NCBI RefSeq assembly: GCF_029639405.1
Contig: NZ_CP121274.1
Span: 3,038,001 to 3,102,000 of the forward strand
Length of the DNA: 64,000 nucleotides
Source: Microbacterium proteolyticum
GTDB lineage: Bacteria; Actinomycetota; Actinomycetes; Actinomycetales; Microbacteriaceae
Reading direction: 5' to 3'
Shown: piece after piece, positions 50,042 to 58,479 of the stretch
Layout of the letters: each line of letters starts with the position of its first letter
Numbering within the stretch: the stretch's first letter is position 1
Position numbers and translations under genes: made by a program
Notes under the pieces: model-generated
Database searches by the model: none
Seen by the model: the letters and a program-made list of their open reading frames with translations, nothing else
What the model was told of the DNA's origin: nothing

Positions 50042-50092
50042 CGCCCGGCGGGGTCGCGGAGGCTTCCTCGCCTCCACGACACGCTGCGGGGC

Positions 50093-50302
50093 TCAGTGCT
50101 CCCGGAACTGGGGCCGATCGCTCCCGGGCTTCAGGTGCGAATGCACCGCGTTCTTGGCGATCTCCATCGTGGGGTAGACCCCGAGGCGTTCGTCCCTGCC
50201 GGTCATGTGCACGGCGTAGCCCTCGGCATCCTTCTGGATGGTTCCGACCACTCCGCCGGGGCCGTACGCGACCCACAGTCGGCGCGTCGTCGTTTCGGAC
50301 AT
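50093..50302 (-). CDS. Small hypothetical protein
   Basis: A 69-residue protein (MSETTTRRLWVAYGPGGVVG) with a beta-rich N-terminal half, a helical TMEIAKNAVHSHL and an acidic/basic end. AAAGGAG precedes the ATG at good spacing; in-frame codons upstream lack a ribosome-binding site. Small proteins of this kind are frequent in Microbacteriaceae; no function is assigned. Confidence 0.7.
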   Translation of the reverse strand: MSETTTRRLWVAYGPGGVVGTIQKDAEGYAVHMTGRDERLGVYPTMEIAKNAVHSHLKPGSDRPQFREH

Positions 50303-50404
50303 GGTGCTCCTTTCGTTCGATCTGGCCGGAGCGTACGCCCGCCCGTCCGGCCCCGCCAGGGGGTCGACCACGGCGCGAGCGGGTCACCGATATCCTGGTG
50401 GCGA

Positions 50405-50477
50405 CCCCCAGTAGCTCAGTGGATAGAGCAGCGGCCTTCTAATCCGCCGGTCGCACGTTCGAATCGTGCCTGGGGGA
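50405..50477 (+). tRNA. tRNA-Arg (TCT)
   Basis: Acceptor stem CCCCCAG/CTGGGGG, D-arm TAGCTCAGTGGATAGAGCA, anticodon loop CTTCTAA with anticodon TCT, T-arm GTTCGAATC. The closing pair of the anticodon stem is a C/T mismatch. No CCA is encoded. Confidence 0.95.
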
Positions 50478-50515
50478 CCGACTCCCCCGTCTCACCCCGT
50501 CAGTAGGATGACGGG

Positions 50516-51142
50516 ATGGTAAGCGCCTCTGAGAACGACCGGCTCGTCTGGATCGACTGCGAGATGACGGGACTCGACCTTGCGGTCGACGAGCTCGTCG
50601 AGATCGCGGTCGTGGTCACCGATTTCGAGCTGAACGTCCTCGACCCCGGCTTCCAGGTCGTCATCAAGCCCGACGCCTCGGCCCTGGCGAACATGGGCGA
50701 CTTCGTCACCGAGATGCACCGGTCCTCGGGTCTGCTCGACGAGATCCCGAACGGCGTGAGCCTGGCGGATGCCGAGTTCCAGGCGCTCGAGTACATCCAG
50801 CGCTTCGCCCCGCTCGAGGGCAAGGCGCCCCTGGCGGGCAACACGATCGGCACGGACCGGATGTTCCTCGCGAAGTACATGCCGCGGGTCGACCGGTGGC
50901 TGCACTACCGGAACGTGGACGTGTCGAGCATCAAAGAGCTCTCGCGCCGCTGGTATCCGCGCGCCTACTTCAACGCTCCCGCGAAGAACGGCGGGCATCG
51001 CGCCCTCGCCGACATCCTCGAGTCCATCCGCGAGCTGGCGTACTACCGCAAGGCCGTGTTCGTGCCGGAGCCGGGCCCCACGAGCGACGAGGCCAAGGGC
51101 GCCGCATCGTCGGTCGTTTCGTCGTTCGCGCGGGACGTATGA
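50516..51142 (+). CDS. orn: Oligoribonuclease
   Basis: A 208-residue DEDDh 3'-5' exonuclease that degrades 2-5 nt RNA and pGpG, essential in several actinobacteria. Catalytic residues sit in WIDCEMTGLD (Asp, Glu), GTDRMFLAKY (Asp) and HRALADI (His, Asp). TAGGAT exactly 6 nt before the ATG predicts a leaderless mRNA. It lies between tRNA-Arg and tRNA-His and may read through into tRNA-His. Confidence 0.96.
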   Translation: MVSASENDRLVWIDCEMTGLDLAVDELVEIAVVVTDFELNVLDPGFQVVIKPDASALANMGDFVTEMHRSSGLLDEIPNGVSLADAEFQALEYIQRFAPLEGKAPLAGNTIGTDRMFLAKYMPRVDRWLHYRNVDVSSIKELSRRWYPRAYFNAPAKNGGHRALADILESIRELAYYRKAVFVPEPGPTSDEAKGAASSVVSSFARDV

Positions 51143-51178
51143 CATAATCGTTCAGTTGTCCGCTGCGGTGGACACATG

Positions 51179-51251
51179 GTGGCTATAGCTCAGTTGGTAG
51201 AGCACCGCGTTGTGGTCGCGGGGGTCGCGGGTTCAAGTCCCGTTAGCCACC
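51179..51251 (+). tRNA. tRNA-His (GTG)
   Basis: Acceptor stem GTGGCTA/TAGCCAC with the diagnostic extra G at 51178 facing C at 51251. The anticodon arm is CCGCG-TTGTGGT-CGCGG with anticodon GTG. CCA is encoded at 51252-51254. Confidence 0.97.
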
Positions 51252-51257
51252 CCACCC

Positions 51258-51286
51258 CGAAGGCCCGCCTCCCCGGCGGGCCTTCG
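51258..51286 (+). terminator. Terminator after tRNA-His
   Basis: CGAAGGCCCGCC and GGCGGGCCTTCG form a perfect 12-bp stem with loop TCCCC, followed by TCGTTCC. Confidence 0.8.
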
Positions 51287-51376
51287 TCGTTCCGGCCGGT
51301 GCCCTGCGAGGACTCATAGAATTGGGCGGACGGAGCGCGAGGCATCCCCGCCGACGTCCGCAGGAACGGGAGAACC

Positions 51377-51754
51377 ATGCACGACGAGGTGGACGAGCAC
51401 GCGTGGCTCGACCTCGACGGTGCCGCGTTCGAGGCCCTGGTCGTGGACGAGCTGGACCGCCTCCCGGACGACATGGTCGACGGGCTCGACAACGTCGTGT
51501 TCGTCGTCGAGGACCGCCCCGAGGATGGATCGCTCGATCTCCTCGGCCTCTACGACGGATGGGCTCTCACCGAACGTGAACGCTACGGCGTGGGCGAACT
51601 CCCCGACCGGATCATCGTCTACCGCGAGCCGCACCTCGCCGCCTGTGCGGACGAGGACGAGCTCCGCGACGAGATCCACACCACCCTCGTCCACGAGATC
51701 GCCCACTTCTACGGCATCGACGACGCGCGTCTCCACGAACTCGGATGGGCGTGA
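51377..51754 (+). CDS. Small zincin-like metallopeptidase
   Basis: A 125-residue protein of the compact metallopeptidase family found near clpS in actinobacteria. The only visible catalytic motif is HEIAHFYGID (HExxH with a possible third ligand in the Asp nearby). Substrates are unknown. A TAGAAT at about 51314 is a plausible -10. The stop overlaps the clpS ATG (TGATG). Confidence 0.85.
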   Translation: MHDEVDEHAWLDLDGAAFEALVVDELDRLPDDMVDGLDNVVFVVEDRPEDGSLDLLGLYDGWALTERERYGVGELPDRIIVYREPHLAACADEDELRDEIHTTLVHEIAHFYGIDDARLHELGWA

Positions 51755-52047
51755 TGGCCGGTACCGCGGTTCCCGACCTCGACGAGGTCACCGAGATCGA
51801 GGCCGCTCCCCCGACCTCGTGGCAGACGGTCGTCTGGAACGACCCCGTCAACCTGATGAGCTACGTCGTCCACGTCTTCCGCACGTACTTCGGCTTCGAC
51901 GCCGACACCGCCCATCGGCTCATGCTCTCCGTGCATCACGACGGGCACGCCGTCGTCGCGCGCGGACCCCGCGAACTCATGGAGTTGCACGCGCAAGCCA
52001 TGCACGAGTTCGGCCTCTGGGCCACCGTGCGGAAGGACGTCGAATGA
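51754..52047 (+). CDS. clpS: ClpS adaptor protein
   Basis: A 97-residue adaptor that delivers N-degron substrates to ClpC/ClpA. It has the core WQTVVWNDPVNLMSYVVHVF, with the NDPVN loop that binds the N-terminal residue, and RLMLSVHHDGHAVVA. A second ATG three codons earlier is in frame but lies before the neighbour's stop. It is the middle gene of a tightly overlapped trio. Confidence 0.96.
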   Translation: MAGTAVPDLDEVTEIEAAPPTSWQTVVWNDPVNLMSYVVHVFRTYFGFDADTAHRLMLSVHHDGHAVVARGPRELMELHAQAMHEFGLWATVRKDVE

Positions 52048-52547
52048 ACGACCGCATCGTCGTGATGGAGATCAGCGGCCTCGAGGCGCTGCACCTCGCC
52101 GGAATCGTCGGACAGTTCCGCGATCTCGTCGCGGGCGCCGAGCGCGAGGAAGACCCGGCCGTCACGCGCCTGCTGCCCGACGCCTATCCCGACGATGAGG
52201 CCGCGAGCCGCGAGTTCCGCCGTCTGACCGGGGCCGACATGCTCGACCGGCGCGTCGAGGATGCCGGAACGGTCCTGCACACCCTCGGCATGGACGGCGG
52301 CGAACTCGATCCGGGGAGCGACCCCGACACGACTATCACCGTGGCGCTCGGCGAGACCGAAGCCCGGGCCTGGATGCGGACCCTCGCGGCGGTCCGCCTC
52401 GTGCTCGCCACGCGTCTCGGCATCCAGGACGAGGACGAGCCCCGGACGGGCGACGCGCGATTCGGCATCTACGAATGGGTCACCTACCGTCTCGACGGAC
52501 TCGTCACCGCCCTCGATCGGAACTTGAGCGATCCGCCCACGGCCTGA
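52044..52547 (+). CDS. DUF2017 protein
   Basis: A 167-residue mostly helical soluble protein. DUF2017 is an actinobacterial family that nearly always follows clpS; its function has not been set out to my knowledge. Its ATG overlaps the clpS stop (ATGA), so it is produced with ClpS. Membership is judged by position and by the helical pattern around GLEALHLAGIVGQFRDLVAG. Confidence 0.88.
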   Translation: MNDRIVVMEISGLEALHLAGIVGQFRDLVAGAEREEDPAVTRLLPDAYPDDEAASREFRRLTGADMLDRRVEDAGTVLHTLGMDGGELDPGSDPDTTITVALGETEARAWMRTLAAVRLVLATRLGIQDEDEPRTGDARFGIYEWVTYRLDGLVTALDRNLSDPPTA

Positions 52548-52548
52548 C

Positions 52549-53142
52549 TCAGGGTACGAACACGACGAGGGATGCCAGCGCCTGCGGCTCGTGCTCGGCG
52601 AGATGCGCGTCTTCTTGGGCCGCCCAGCGGTCCCAGTGCGGGCGGTACGTGTCACCGTCGCGCCGCAGGGCGCGGTCTTTCCGTGCGCCGTCGGGCGCGT
52701 CGACCCACACGCGGACGTCGGCGAGCGTTGCGGCCGCGGGGGTGAGCACCCCCGATCCCTCGACGACGAGCGGCAGCGACGGGTCGACGGCGTGGGCCTC
52801 CGCCCGCTCCCCCGCCTCCCAATCCCAGCGTTGCCACACGCCGATCGTGCCCTTCGCGTGGGGCAGGAGGATCGTCTCGCGAGCGTACTCCGCTCCCTCG
52901 GCGAGTCCTCCCCAGCCGGGGTAGAGGTCATCGAGAGCGACGAGCTGCACCCGGCTGCGCCCCGGCCAGGCACTGACCAGGCGGCGGGCGAGCGAACTCT
53001 TGCCCGCTCCGCTGCGGCCGTCGATGAGCACCACGGGGTTGGACGCCCCCACCGCCGACACCCGCGACGACACCGCCCCGACCGCGGCGGTCAGGGCGTC
53101 GTCGAGGGGATCGGCGCTACTTCTTGAGGGCGCGGATGACAC
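52549..53142 (-). CDS. P-loop nucleotide kinase-like protein
   Basis: A protein of about 197 residues with GRSGAGKSSLARRL (Walker A) and ALDDLYPGWGGL after it, as in uridine kinase and (d)NMP kinase relatives; LPLVVEGSGVL and a late ARKDRALRRDG follow. Substrate unknown. The start is uncertain: this GTG overlaps the end of the gerW-like gene by 26 nt; a shorter GTG at 53073 gives 174 residues. No good ribosome-binding site decides. Its stop is 1 nt from that of DUF2017. Confidence 0.75.
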   Translation of the reverse strand: MSSAPSRSSADPLDDALTAAVGAVSSRVSAVGASNPVVLIDGRSGAGKSSLARRLVSAWPGRSRVQLVALDDLYPGWGGLAEGAEYARETILLPHAKGTIGVWQRWDWEAGERAEAHAVDPSLPLVVEGSGVLTPAAATLADVRVWVDAPDGARKDRALRRDGDTYRPHWDRWAAQEDAHLAEHEPQALASLVVFVP

Positions 53143-53437
53143 GGCTGAGCGCGCGACCGGCGACCCACACGAAGGGGATACCGACGGCGAGCAGGGACAC
53201 GAGGTTCGGGTCGAAGCGGAGGTCGTCACCGCGACGGATGTACGCGCCGAGCGGGAGGGTGTACCCGCCGCCACCTCCGCCGCCGTTGCCCTGTTCGTCC
53301 GAGCCGCCGCCGAATCCGGCCCACGTCAGGGCGACCGGGACGATGCGCACGCCGTCCACGTCCTGCTGCTCGCCGTAGGCGGAGGTGACGCCGAAGCTGG
53401 TGGCCCGCTTGCCGAGTTCCAATGCGATGTTGGGCAT
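53117..53437 (-). CDS. GerW/YtfJ-family protein
   Basis: A 106-residue protein of the GerW (YtfJ) family with GVTSAYGEQQDVDGVRIVPVALTWAGF (broken here: GVTSAYGEQQDVDG, RIVPVALTWAGF), a Gly run and a C-terminal hydrophobic helix. In Bacillus the family is linked to spore germination; in non-sporulating actinobacteria the role is unknown. TACGGT lies 7 nt before the ATG. The next gene's likely start is inside it. Confidence 0.8.
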   Translation of the reverse strand: MPNIALELGKRATSFGVTSAYGEQQDVDGVRIVPVALTWAGFGGGSDEQGNGGGGGGGYTLPLGAYIRRGDDLRFDPNLVSLLAVGIPFVWVAGRALSRVIRALKK

Positions 53438-53501
53438 GGACCCCACCGTACCCGCCCGTGATCGACGCGCCCAGGGGCGTTGCGCACCGGGCGGCGCCGT
53501 G

Positions 53502-54758
53502 TCAGTGGTCGTACGAGGGACGCGGATTCGTGGGCAGCGCGCCGCCGCCGCGCGACGGGCCGAGGAGCGACCCGCGAGTGACGGCGCCGCGCCCGAACCG
53601 CGCGGTCGCGCCGTCGAGCGCCCCTTCCACACGGCGCCACTCCGCGTCGTCGTCCCACAGCGTCGCGGCCGTCGCGGTCGGCCGCAGTTTCTCGCCGCGG
53701 ACGCCGACGAGCCGCACCGCCTGACGGCGGTCGATCCCGTCGAACAGCTCGATCGCGGCATCCCCGATCCGCTGTCCGACCGACGTGGGTTCGGGGAGGG
53801 TCCGCGAGCGGCTCAGCGTCGTGAAGTCGCTGAACCGCACCTTGATGGAGATGGTGGATGCCTCGAATTCCTGGTTCCGCAGACGCGCGCCCACACGGTC
53901 GGCCAGCCGGCGCAGCTCGACGTGGAGCGTCTGCGTGTCGGAGATGTCGGTGTGGAACGTCTCTTCGTGCCCCACGCTCTTCTCCGTGCGCCCGGTGTGC
54001 ACCTCTCGGGCGTCGATCCCGCGGGCGAGGTGCCAGATGCGTTCACCCATGGCCGGCCCGAGCACCTTCTCGAGCGCCGGGCGCGGAGTGTCGAGCACGT
54101 CGGAGATGAGACGGATGCCCCGCGATTCGAGAGCCTCCGCCGCCTTCGGCCCCACTCCCCAGAGCGCACGGACCGAACGCGGCCGCAGGAACGCCTCGGT
54201 GTCCGCTTCGGCGACGATCAACAGGCCGTCGGGCTTGGAGATCGTCGAGGCCATCTTCGCCACGTGCTTGGTCGCCGCGACCCCCACGCTGCACGTCAGA
54301 CCGGTGCGTTCCTTGACCCGGACCCGCAGATCGCGCGCGATCCTCCCCGGACTCCCCCACAGCCGTCGAGCCCCGCGCACGTCGAGGAACGCCTCGTCGA
54401 TCGACAGGGGCTCCACGAGCGGGGTGATCTCATCGAAGATCGCCATGACCTGGCGCGACATCTCGGTGTACCGCGAGTACGGCGGATTCACGACGATCGC
54501 GTTCGGGCACAGGCGCAGGGCGATCGCCACCGGCATCGCGGACTTCACACCGTAGCGTCGCGCCTCGTACGACGCGCTGGACACGACCCCGCGCCCTTCG
54601 GAGCCGCCGATGATGAGCGGCTTGCCCGCGAGCGACGGGTCGTCGAGCACCGCGACCGAGGCGAAGAAGGCGTCCATGTCGACGTGCAGGATGCCGGTCC
54701 CGGTGTCGTCGGCACCGGGCGGCGACACGATGCGTCCCGTGCCGTCTCCGCGTCCCAT
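53502..54758 (-). CDS. dinB: DNA polymerase IV (Y family)
   Basis: A 418-residue translesion polymerase. It has the catalytic HVDMDAFFA and SIDEAFLD (three acidic residues), a thumb with helix-hairpin-helix RALWGVGPKAAEAL, and a little-finger domain (STISIKVRFSDFTTLSRSR). The C-terminal tail lacks an obvious beta-clamp box. The ATG used lies 10 nt after GGGGGAG; one 3 codons earlier is too close. No LexA box is apparent in the 330 bp upstream, which is filled with repeats instead. Confidence 0.94.
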   Translation of the reverse strand: MGRGDGTGRIVSPPGADDTGTGILHVDMDAFFASVAVLDDPSLAGKPLIIGGSEGRGVVSSASYEARRYGVKSAMPVAIALRLCPNAIVVNPPYSRYTEMSRQVMAIFDEITPLVEPLSIDEAFLDVRGARRLWGSPGRIARDLRVRVKERTGLTCSVGVAATKHVAKMASTISKPDGLLIVAEADTEAFLRPRSVRALWGVGPKAAEALESRGIRLISDVLDTPRPALEKVLGPAMGERIWHLARGIDAREVHTGRTEKSVGHEETFHTDISDTQTLHVELRRLADRVGARLRNQEFEASTISIKVRFSDFTTLSRSRTLPEPTSVGQRIGDAAIELFDGIDRRQAVRLVGVRGEKLRPTATAATLWDDDAEWRRVEGALDGATARFGRGAVTRGSLLGPSRGGGALPTNPRPSYDH

Positions 54759-54830
54759 GGCATCCATTCTCCCCCGGGCCTCCGACATCGCGGCCGGGGC
54801 GGGGGGCGGCGCGCGCGGCCTCGGCGATCT

Positions 54831-54892
54831 GCGCAACCTCAGCAGGAATCCGCCGAGGCCAGCGGATCCGAGGCCAATCGCTGAGGTTACGC
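54831..54892. repeat. 62-bp palindrome, family B copy 1
   Basis: The ends are GCGCAACCTCAGC and GCTGAGGTTACGC (12 of 13 pair). Inside, ATCCGC and GCGGAT pair around an 8-nt loop. About 82% identical to copy 2 over the full 62 bp. Confidence 0.8.
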
Positions 54893-54946
54893 CGGACGCG
54901 CTCCCGCCCCCGCCGCCTCGACCCATCCGCGCAACCTCAGCGAACT

Positions 54947-55008
54947 GCGCAACCTCAGCCCAAATCCCCCGAAGCCAACTGACCCAAGGCGAATCGCTGA
55001 GCTTACGC
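54947..55008. repeat. 62-bp palindrome, family B copy 2
   Basis: The ends are GCGCAACCTCAGC and GCTGAGCTTACGC; the inner stem of copy 1 is partly lost. A lone GCGCAACCTCAGC arm stands 18 bp before it (54929-54941), suggesting a third, truncated unit. Confidence 0.8.
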
Positions 55009-55030
55009 TGCCGCCCCACCCCGGGAACGA

Positions 55031-55079
55031 CGGATGCCACGGCCCGCGCCCGCGAGGAGCGTCGGAGCCGTGGCATCCG
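55031..55079 (-). terminator. Terminator of gatCAB
   Basis: CGGATGCCACGGC and GCCGTGGCATCCG form a perfect 13-bp stem with a 23-nt loop, 7 bp after the gatB stop. GGATGCC is again part of the stem. Confidence 0.75.
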
Positions 55080-55085
55080 GGGTGC

Positions 55086-56603
55086 TTACTGTGCGGCGGC
55101 GCGCTCCAGCACGAGCTCGCGCACGCGCGCGGCGTCGGCCTGACCCTTCATCGCCTTCATCACGGCGCCGATGACCGCGCCGGCGGCCTGGACCTTGCCG
55201 TCGCGGATCTTCGCCAGCACGTCGGGCTGGGCGGCCAGGGCCTCGTCGATCGCGGCGATGAGCGCGCCGTCGTCGGACACGACGGCGAGACCGCGGGCGT
55301 CGACGACTTCCTGCGGGGTGCCCTCGCCCGCGATGACGCCCTCGAGCACCTGACGCGCGAGCTTGTCGGTCAGCGTGCCCGCGTCGACGAGCTGCTGCAG
55401 CGCGGCGACGTTCTCGGGGCTCACGAGCTCAGCGGGCTCGCGCTCCTCGGCGTTGGCGATGCGGCTGATCTCGCTCATCCACCACTTGCGTGCGGCGGCG
55501 GGCGACGCACCGGCGGCGACGGTGGCCTCGACCTCGTTGAGCAGCCCCGCGTTCACGACGCCCTGGAAGTCGATGTCCGCGAAGCCCCAATCGGCCTTGA
55601 GCCGACGACGGCGTGCGGCCGGCGGCTCGGGCAGCGCGGCGCGCAGCTCCTCGATCAGCTCCGGCGCCGGCACGACGGGGAGCAGGTCGGGCTCGGGGAA
55701 GTAACGGTAGTCGTCGGCATCCGACTTCGGACGCCCCGGCGACGTGCGCCCGGTGTCCTCGTGCCAGTGGCGCGTCTCCTGCGTGATCGTGCCGCCGGCG
55801 GCCAGGATCGCCGCCTGGCGCTGGATCTCGTACCGCACCGCGCGCTCGACCGACCGCATCGAGTTGACGTTCTTCGTCTCGGTGCGGGTGCCGAGCTTCT
55901 CCTGGCCGCGGGGGCGCAGCGACACGTTCGCGTCGCAGCGCAGGTTGCCGCGTTCGAGGCGCGCCTCGGAGATGCCGAGACCGCGGACGATGTCACGGAT
56001 CGTCGCGACGTACGCCTTCGCGAGCGCCGGAGCCGAATGCTCGGCGCCGAAGATGGGCTTCGTCACGATCTCGACCAGCGGAACGCCGGCGCGGTTGTAG
56101 TCGACGAGCGAGTACTCGGCGCCCTGGATGCGCCCGGTCGCCCCACCCATGTGGGTGAGCTTTCCGGCGTCCTCCTCCATGTGCGCGCGCTCGATCGGCA
56201 CGGTGACGATCGTGCCGTCCTCCAGCTCGACCTCGACCGATCCCTCGAAGGCGATGGGCTCGTCGTACTGCGAGATCTGATAGTTCTTGCCGAGGTCGGG
56301 GTAGAAGTAGTTCTTCCGCGCGAACCGGCTCGACGGCGCGATCGAGCAGCCGAGGGCGAGGCCCAGGCTGATCGACGATCGGATCGCCTCGGCGTTCACG
56401 ACCGGGAGCGCGCCCGGCAGGCCCATGTCGACCGGCGCGACGAGCGTGTTCGGCTCGGCGCCGTGGTTCGCCTCGTTGGCGGGGTTGGGCGCGGCGGAGA
56501 ACATCTTCGTCGCCGTGTTGAGCTCGACGTGGACCTCGAACCCGAGAACCGGCTCGAACAGTTCGAGCGCCTCGTCGAAGTCCATCAGCGCGTCCTTGGC
56601 CAT
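55086..56603 (-). CDS. gatB: Aspartyl/glutamyl-tRNA amidotransferase subunit B
   Basis: A 505-residue subunit that activates misacylated Glu-tRNA-Gln or Asp-tRNA-Asn for amidation. It has [19 protein letters not shown], the cradle domain, [10 protein letters not shown], and a helical tail that binds the tRNA elbow. The start overlaps the gatA stop (TGATG). The genes stand in order C-A-B. Confidence 0.98.
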   Translation of the reverse strand: MAKDALMDFDEALELFEPVLGFEVHVELNTATKMFSAAPNPANEANHGAEPNTLVAPVDMGLPGALPVVNAEAIRSSISLGLALGCSIAPSSRFARKNYFYPDLGKNYQISQYDEPIAFEGSVEVELEDGTIVTVPIERAHMEEDAGKLTHMGGATGRIQGAEYSLVDYNRAGVPLVEIVTKPIFGAEHSAPALAKAYVATIRDIVRGLGISEARLERGNLRCDANVSLRPRGQEKLGTRTETKNVNSMRSVERAVRYEIQRQAAILAAGGTITQETRHWHEDTGRTSPGRPKSDADDYRYFPEPDLLPVVPAPELIEELRAALPEPPAARRRRLKADWGFADIDFQGVVNAGLLNEVEATVAAGASPAAARKWWMSEISRIANAEEREPAELVSPENVAALQQLVDAGTLTDKLARQVLEGVIAGEGTPQEVVDARGLAVVSDDGALIAAIDEALAAQPDVLAKIRDGKVQAAGAVIGAVMKAMKGQADAARVRELVLERAAAQ

Positions 56604-58123
56604 CAGCGGGTCGCTCCGTTCGTGAGGGAGGGGGCACGGTCGAGAAGCGGACCGCCCCACTGGTCGACCAGCAGCGCTTCGAGCGCCGCGCCGACGCGGT
56701 ACAGACGTGCGTCCTCACGGGCCGGGGCGAGGAACTGGATGCCGACCGGCAGACCGTCCTCCTCGGCCAGGCCGCTCGGGATCGAGATGCCCGGGACGCC
56801 GGCGAGGTTCGCCGGGATGGTCGTCACGTCGTTGAGGTACATCTGCAGCGGATCGTCGAGCTGCTCGCCCAGGCGGAACGCCGTGGTCGGCGCCGACGGG
56901 GTCGCGATCACGTCGACCTCGGCGAACGCGGCGTCGAAGTCCTGCTGGATGAGGGTCCGCACCTTCTGCGCACTGCCGTAGTAGGCGTCGTAGTACCCGG
57001 CCGACAGGGCGTACGTGCCGAGGATGATGCGGCGCTTGACCTCGGGACCGAACCCGGCGTCGCGCGTGGCGGCCATGACGTTCTCGACCGTCGGGGTGCC
57101 CTGCGGTGTGACCCGCAGACCGAAGCGGACCGAGTCGAACTTGGCCAGGTTGCTGGATGCCTCGGCCGGGAGGATCAGGTAGTACGCCGCCACGCCGTAT
57201 TCGAAGTGCGGGGCGCTGATCTCGACGATCTCGGCGCCCTGAGCCTCCAGGGTGGCGAGAGCGGCACGGAACGAGTCGGACACGCCCTTCTGGAAGCCGC
57301 GGTCGTCGAGCTCGCGGATGACGCCGACCTTGAGGCCCTTCAGCACCCCACCGGTGGCGCCCTCGCGGGCCGCCGCAGCGAACGAGGGCCACGCGTCGGT
57401 GAGCGACGTGGAGTCGTGCGGGTCGTGGCCGGCGATGACGTCGTGCAGGAGTCCCGCGTCGAGCACGGTGCGCGTCACGGGACCGACCTGATCGAGGCTG
57501 GATGCCAGGGCGATCGCGCCGTAGCGGCTGACACCGCCGTACGTGGGCTTGACGCCGACGGTGCCGGTCACGTGCGCGGGCTGGCGGATCGAGCCGCCCG
57601 TGTCGGATCCGAGCGCGAGGGGGGCCTCGAATGCGGCCACGGCGGCGGCCGAACCGCCGCCCGAACCGCCGGGGATCCGGTCGAGGTCCCACGGGTTGTG
57701 CGTCGGACCGTACGCGGAGAACTCGGTCGACGAGCCCATGGCGAACTCGTCCATGTTCGTCTTGCCGAGCGGCACGAGTCCGGCGGCGCGCGAGCGAGCG
57801 ACGACGGTGGCGTCGTAGGGCGACAGGTAGCCCTCGAGGATCTTGGATCCGCTCGTGGACGGCATGTCGGTCGTGACGAGCACGTCCTTCACCGCGAGCG
57901 GCACGCCCGCGAGCTCGTGCAGCTCCTCGCCCGCGGCGCGGCGGCGGTCGATGTCCGCCGCGACGTCGAGAGCATGGTCGCTGACGTGGAGGAAGGCGTG
58001 CACGTCGCCGTCGACGGCGGCGATGCGGTCGAGGTGCGCGCGCGTCGCCTCGACGCTCGACACCTCCTTCGACGCGAGGGCCGCGGCGAGGTCGGCGGCG
58101 CTCAGGCGCGTGAGGTCGCTCAC
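56603..58123 (-). CDS. gatA: Aspartyl/glutamyl-tRNA amidotransferase subunit A
   Basis: A 506-residue amidase-signature enzyme that frees ammonia from glutamine. The Ser-cisSer-Lys triad appears in [10 protein letters not shown] (Lys), [17 protein letters not shown] (cis-Ser) and [12 protein letters not shown] (nucleophile Ser). The start is GTG and overlaps the gatC stop (GTGA). Confidence 0.98.
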   Translation of the reverse strand: MSDLTRLSAADLAAALASKEVSSVEATRAHLDRIAAVDGDVHAFLHVSDHALDVAADIDRRRAAGEELHELAGVPLAVKDVLVTTDMPSTSGSKILEGYLSPYDATVVARSRAAGLVPLGKTNMDEFAMGSSTEFSAYGPTHNPWDLDRIPGGSGGGSAAAVAAFEAPLALGSDTGGSIRQPAHVTGTVGVKPTYGGVSRYGAIALASSLDQVGPVTRTVLDAGLLHDVIAGHDPHDSTSLTDAWPSFAAAAREGATGGVLKGLKVGVIRELDDRGFQKGVSDSFRAALATLEAQGAEIVEISAPHFEYGVAAYYLILPAEASSNLAKFDSVRFGLRVTPQGTPTVENVMAATRDAGFGPEVKRRIILGTYALSAGYYDAYYGSAQKVRTLIQQDFDAAFAEVDVIATPSAPTTAFRLGEQLDDPLQMYLNDVTTIPANLAGVPGISIPSGLAEEDGLPVGIQFLAPAREDARLYRVGAALEALLVDQWGGPLLDRAPSLTNGATR

Positions 58124-58419
58124 TGCTCCTCCCCCAGGATCGCCGTCACGCGGAACCGGCCGTCGGCCTGGTCGGGTGCGTTCTGCAGCACCTGGTCGCG
58201 GGTCAGCTGCTGCTGCACGACGTCGGGGCGGAACACGTTCTGCAGCGGGATCGGGTGGCTCGTGGCGAAGACGTCGGGGGTTGCCACCTCGGACACCTTC
58301 GCGATGTTGTCGACGATGGCATCCAGCTGGCCGGTCAGGCTCTGGATCTCTTCGTCGCTCAACTCGATCCGAGCGAGCACACCGAGATGGCGCACGAGAT
58401 CAGGGGTGATTTCAGACAC
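58120..58419 (-). CDS. gatC: Aspartyl/glutamyl-tRNA amidotransferase subunit C
   Basis: A 99-residue subunit that wraps GatA and GatB together. It has [21 protein letters not shown] at the start and the late GRFRVTAIL. It begins at GTG with TAGACT exactly 6 nt upstream, so gatCAB probably starts as a leaderless mRNA. Confidence 0.95.
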   Translation of the reverse strand: MSEITPDLVRHLGVLARIELSDEEIQSLTGQLDAIVDNIAKVSEVATPDVFATSHPIPLQNVFRPDVVQQQLTRDQVLQNAPDQADGRFRVTAILGEEQ

Positions 58420-58425
58420 CCGCCA

Positions 58426-58431
58426 AGTCTA
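58426..58431 (-). promoter_or_regulatory. Probable leaderless promoter of gatCAB
   Basis: TAGACT on the minus strand with 6 nt to the GTG start of gatC, so RNA synthesis would begin at or next to the start codon. Confidence 0.6.
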
Positions 58432-58479
58432 GTTCGCGGGCACCGCGCGCCGAGACCGGCCCCGGCCTACGCTGGGACG

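Larger units (their letters stand above)
54759..55085. other. Repeat-rich gap between gatB and dinB
   Basis: This 327-bp gap on the minus strand contains two 62-bp palindromes of one family, an extra single arm at 54929-54941 and the gatB terminator. I see no gene. Confidence 0.75.
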
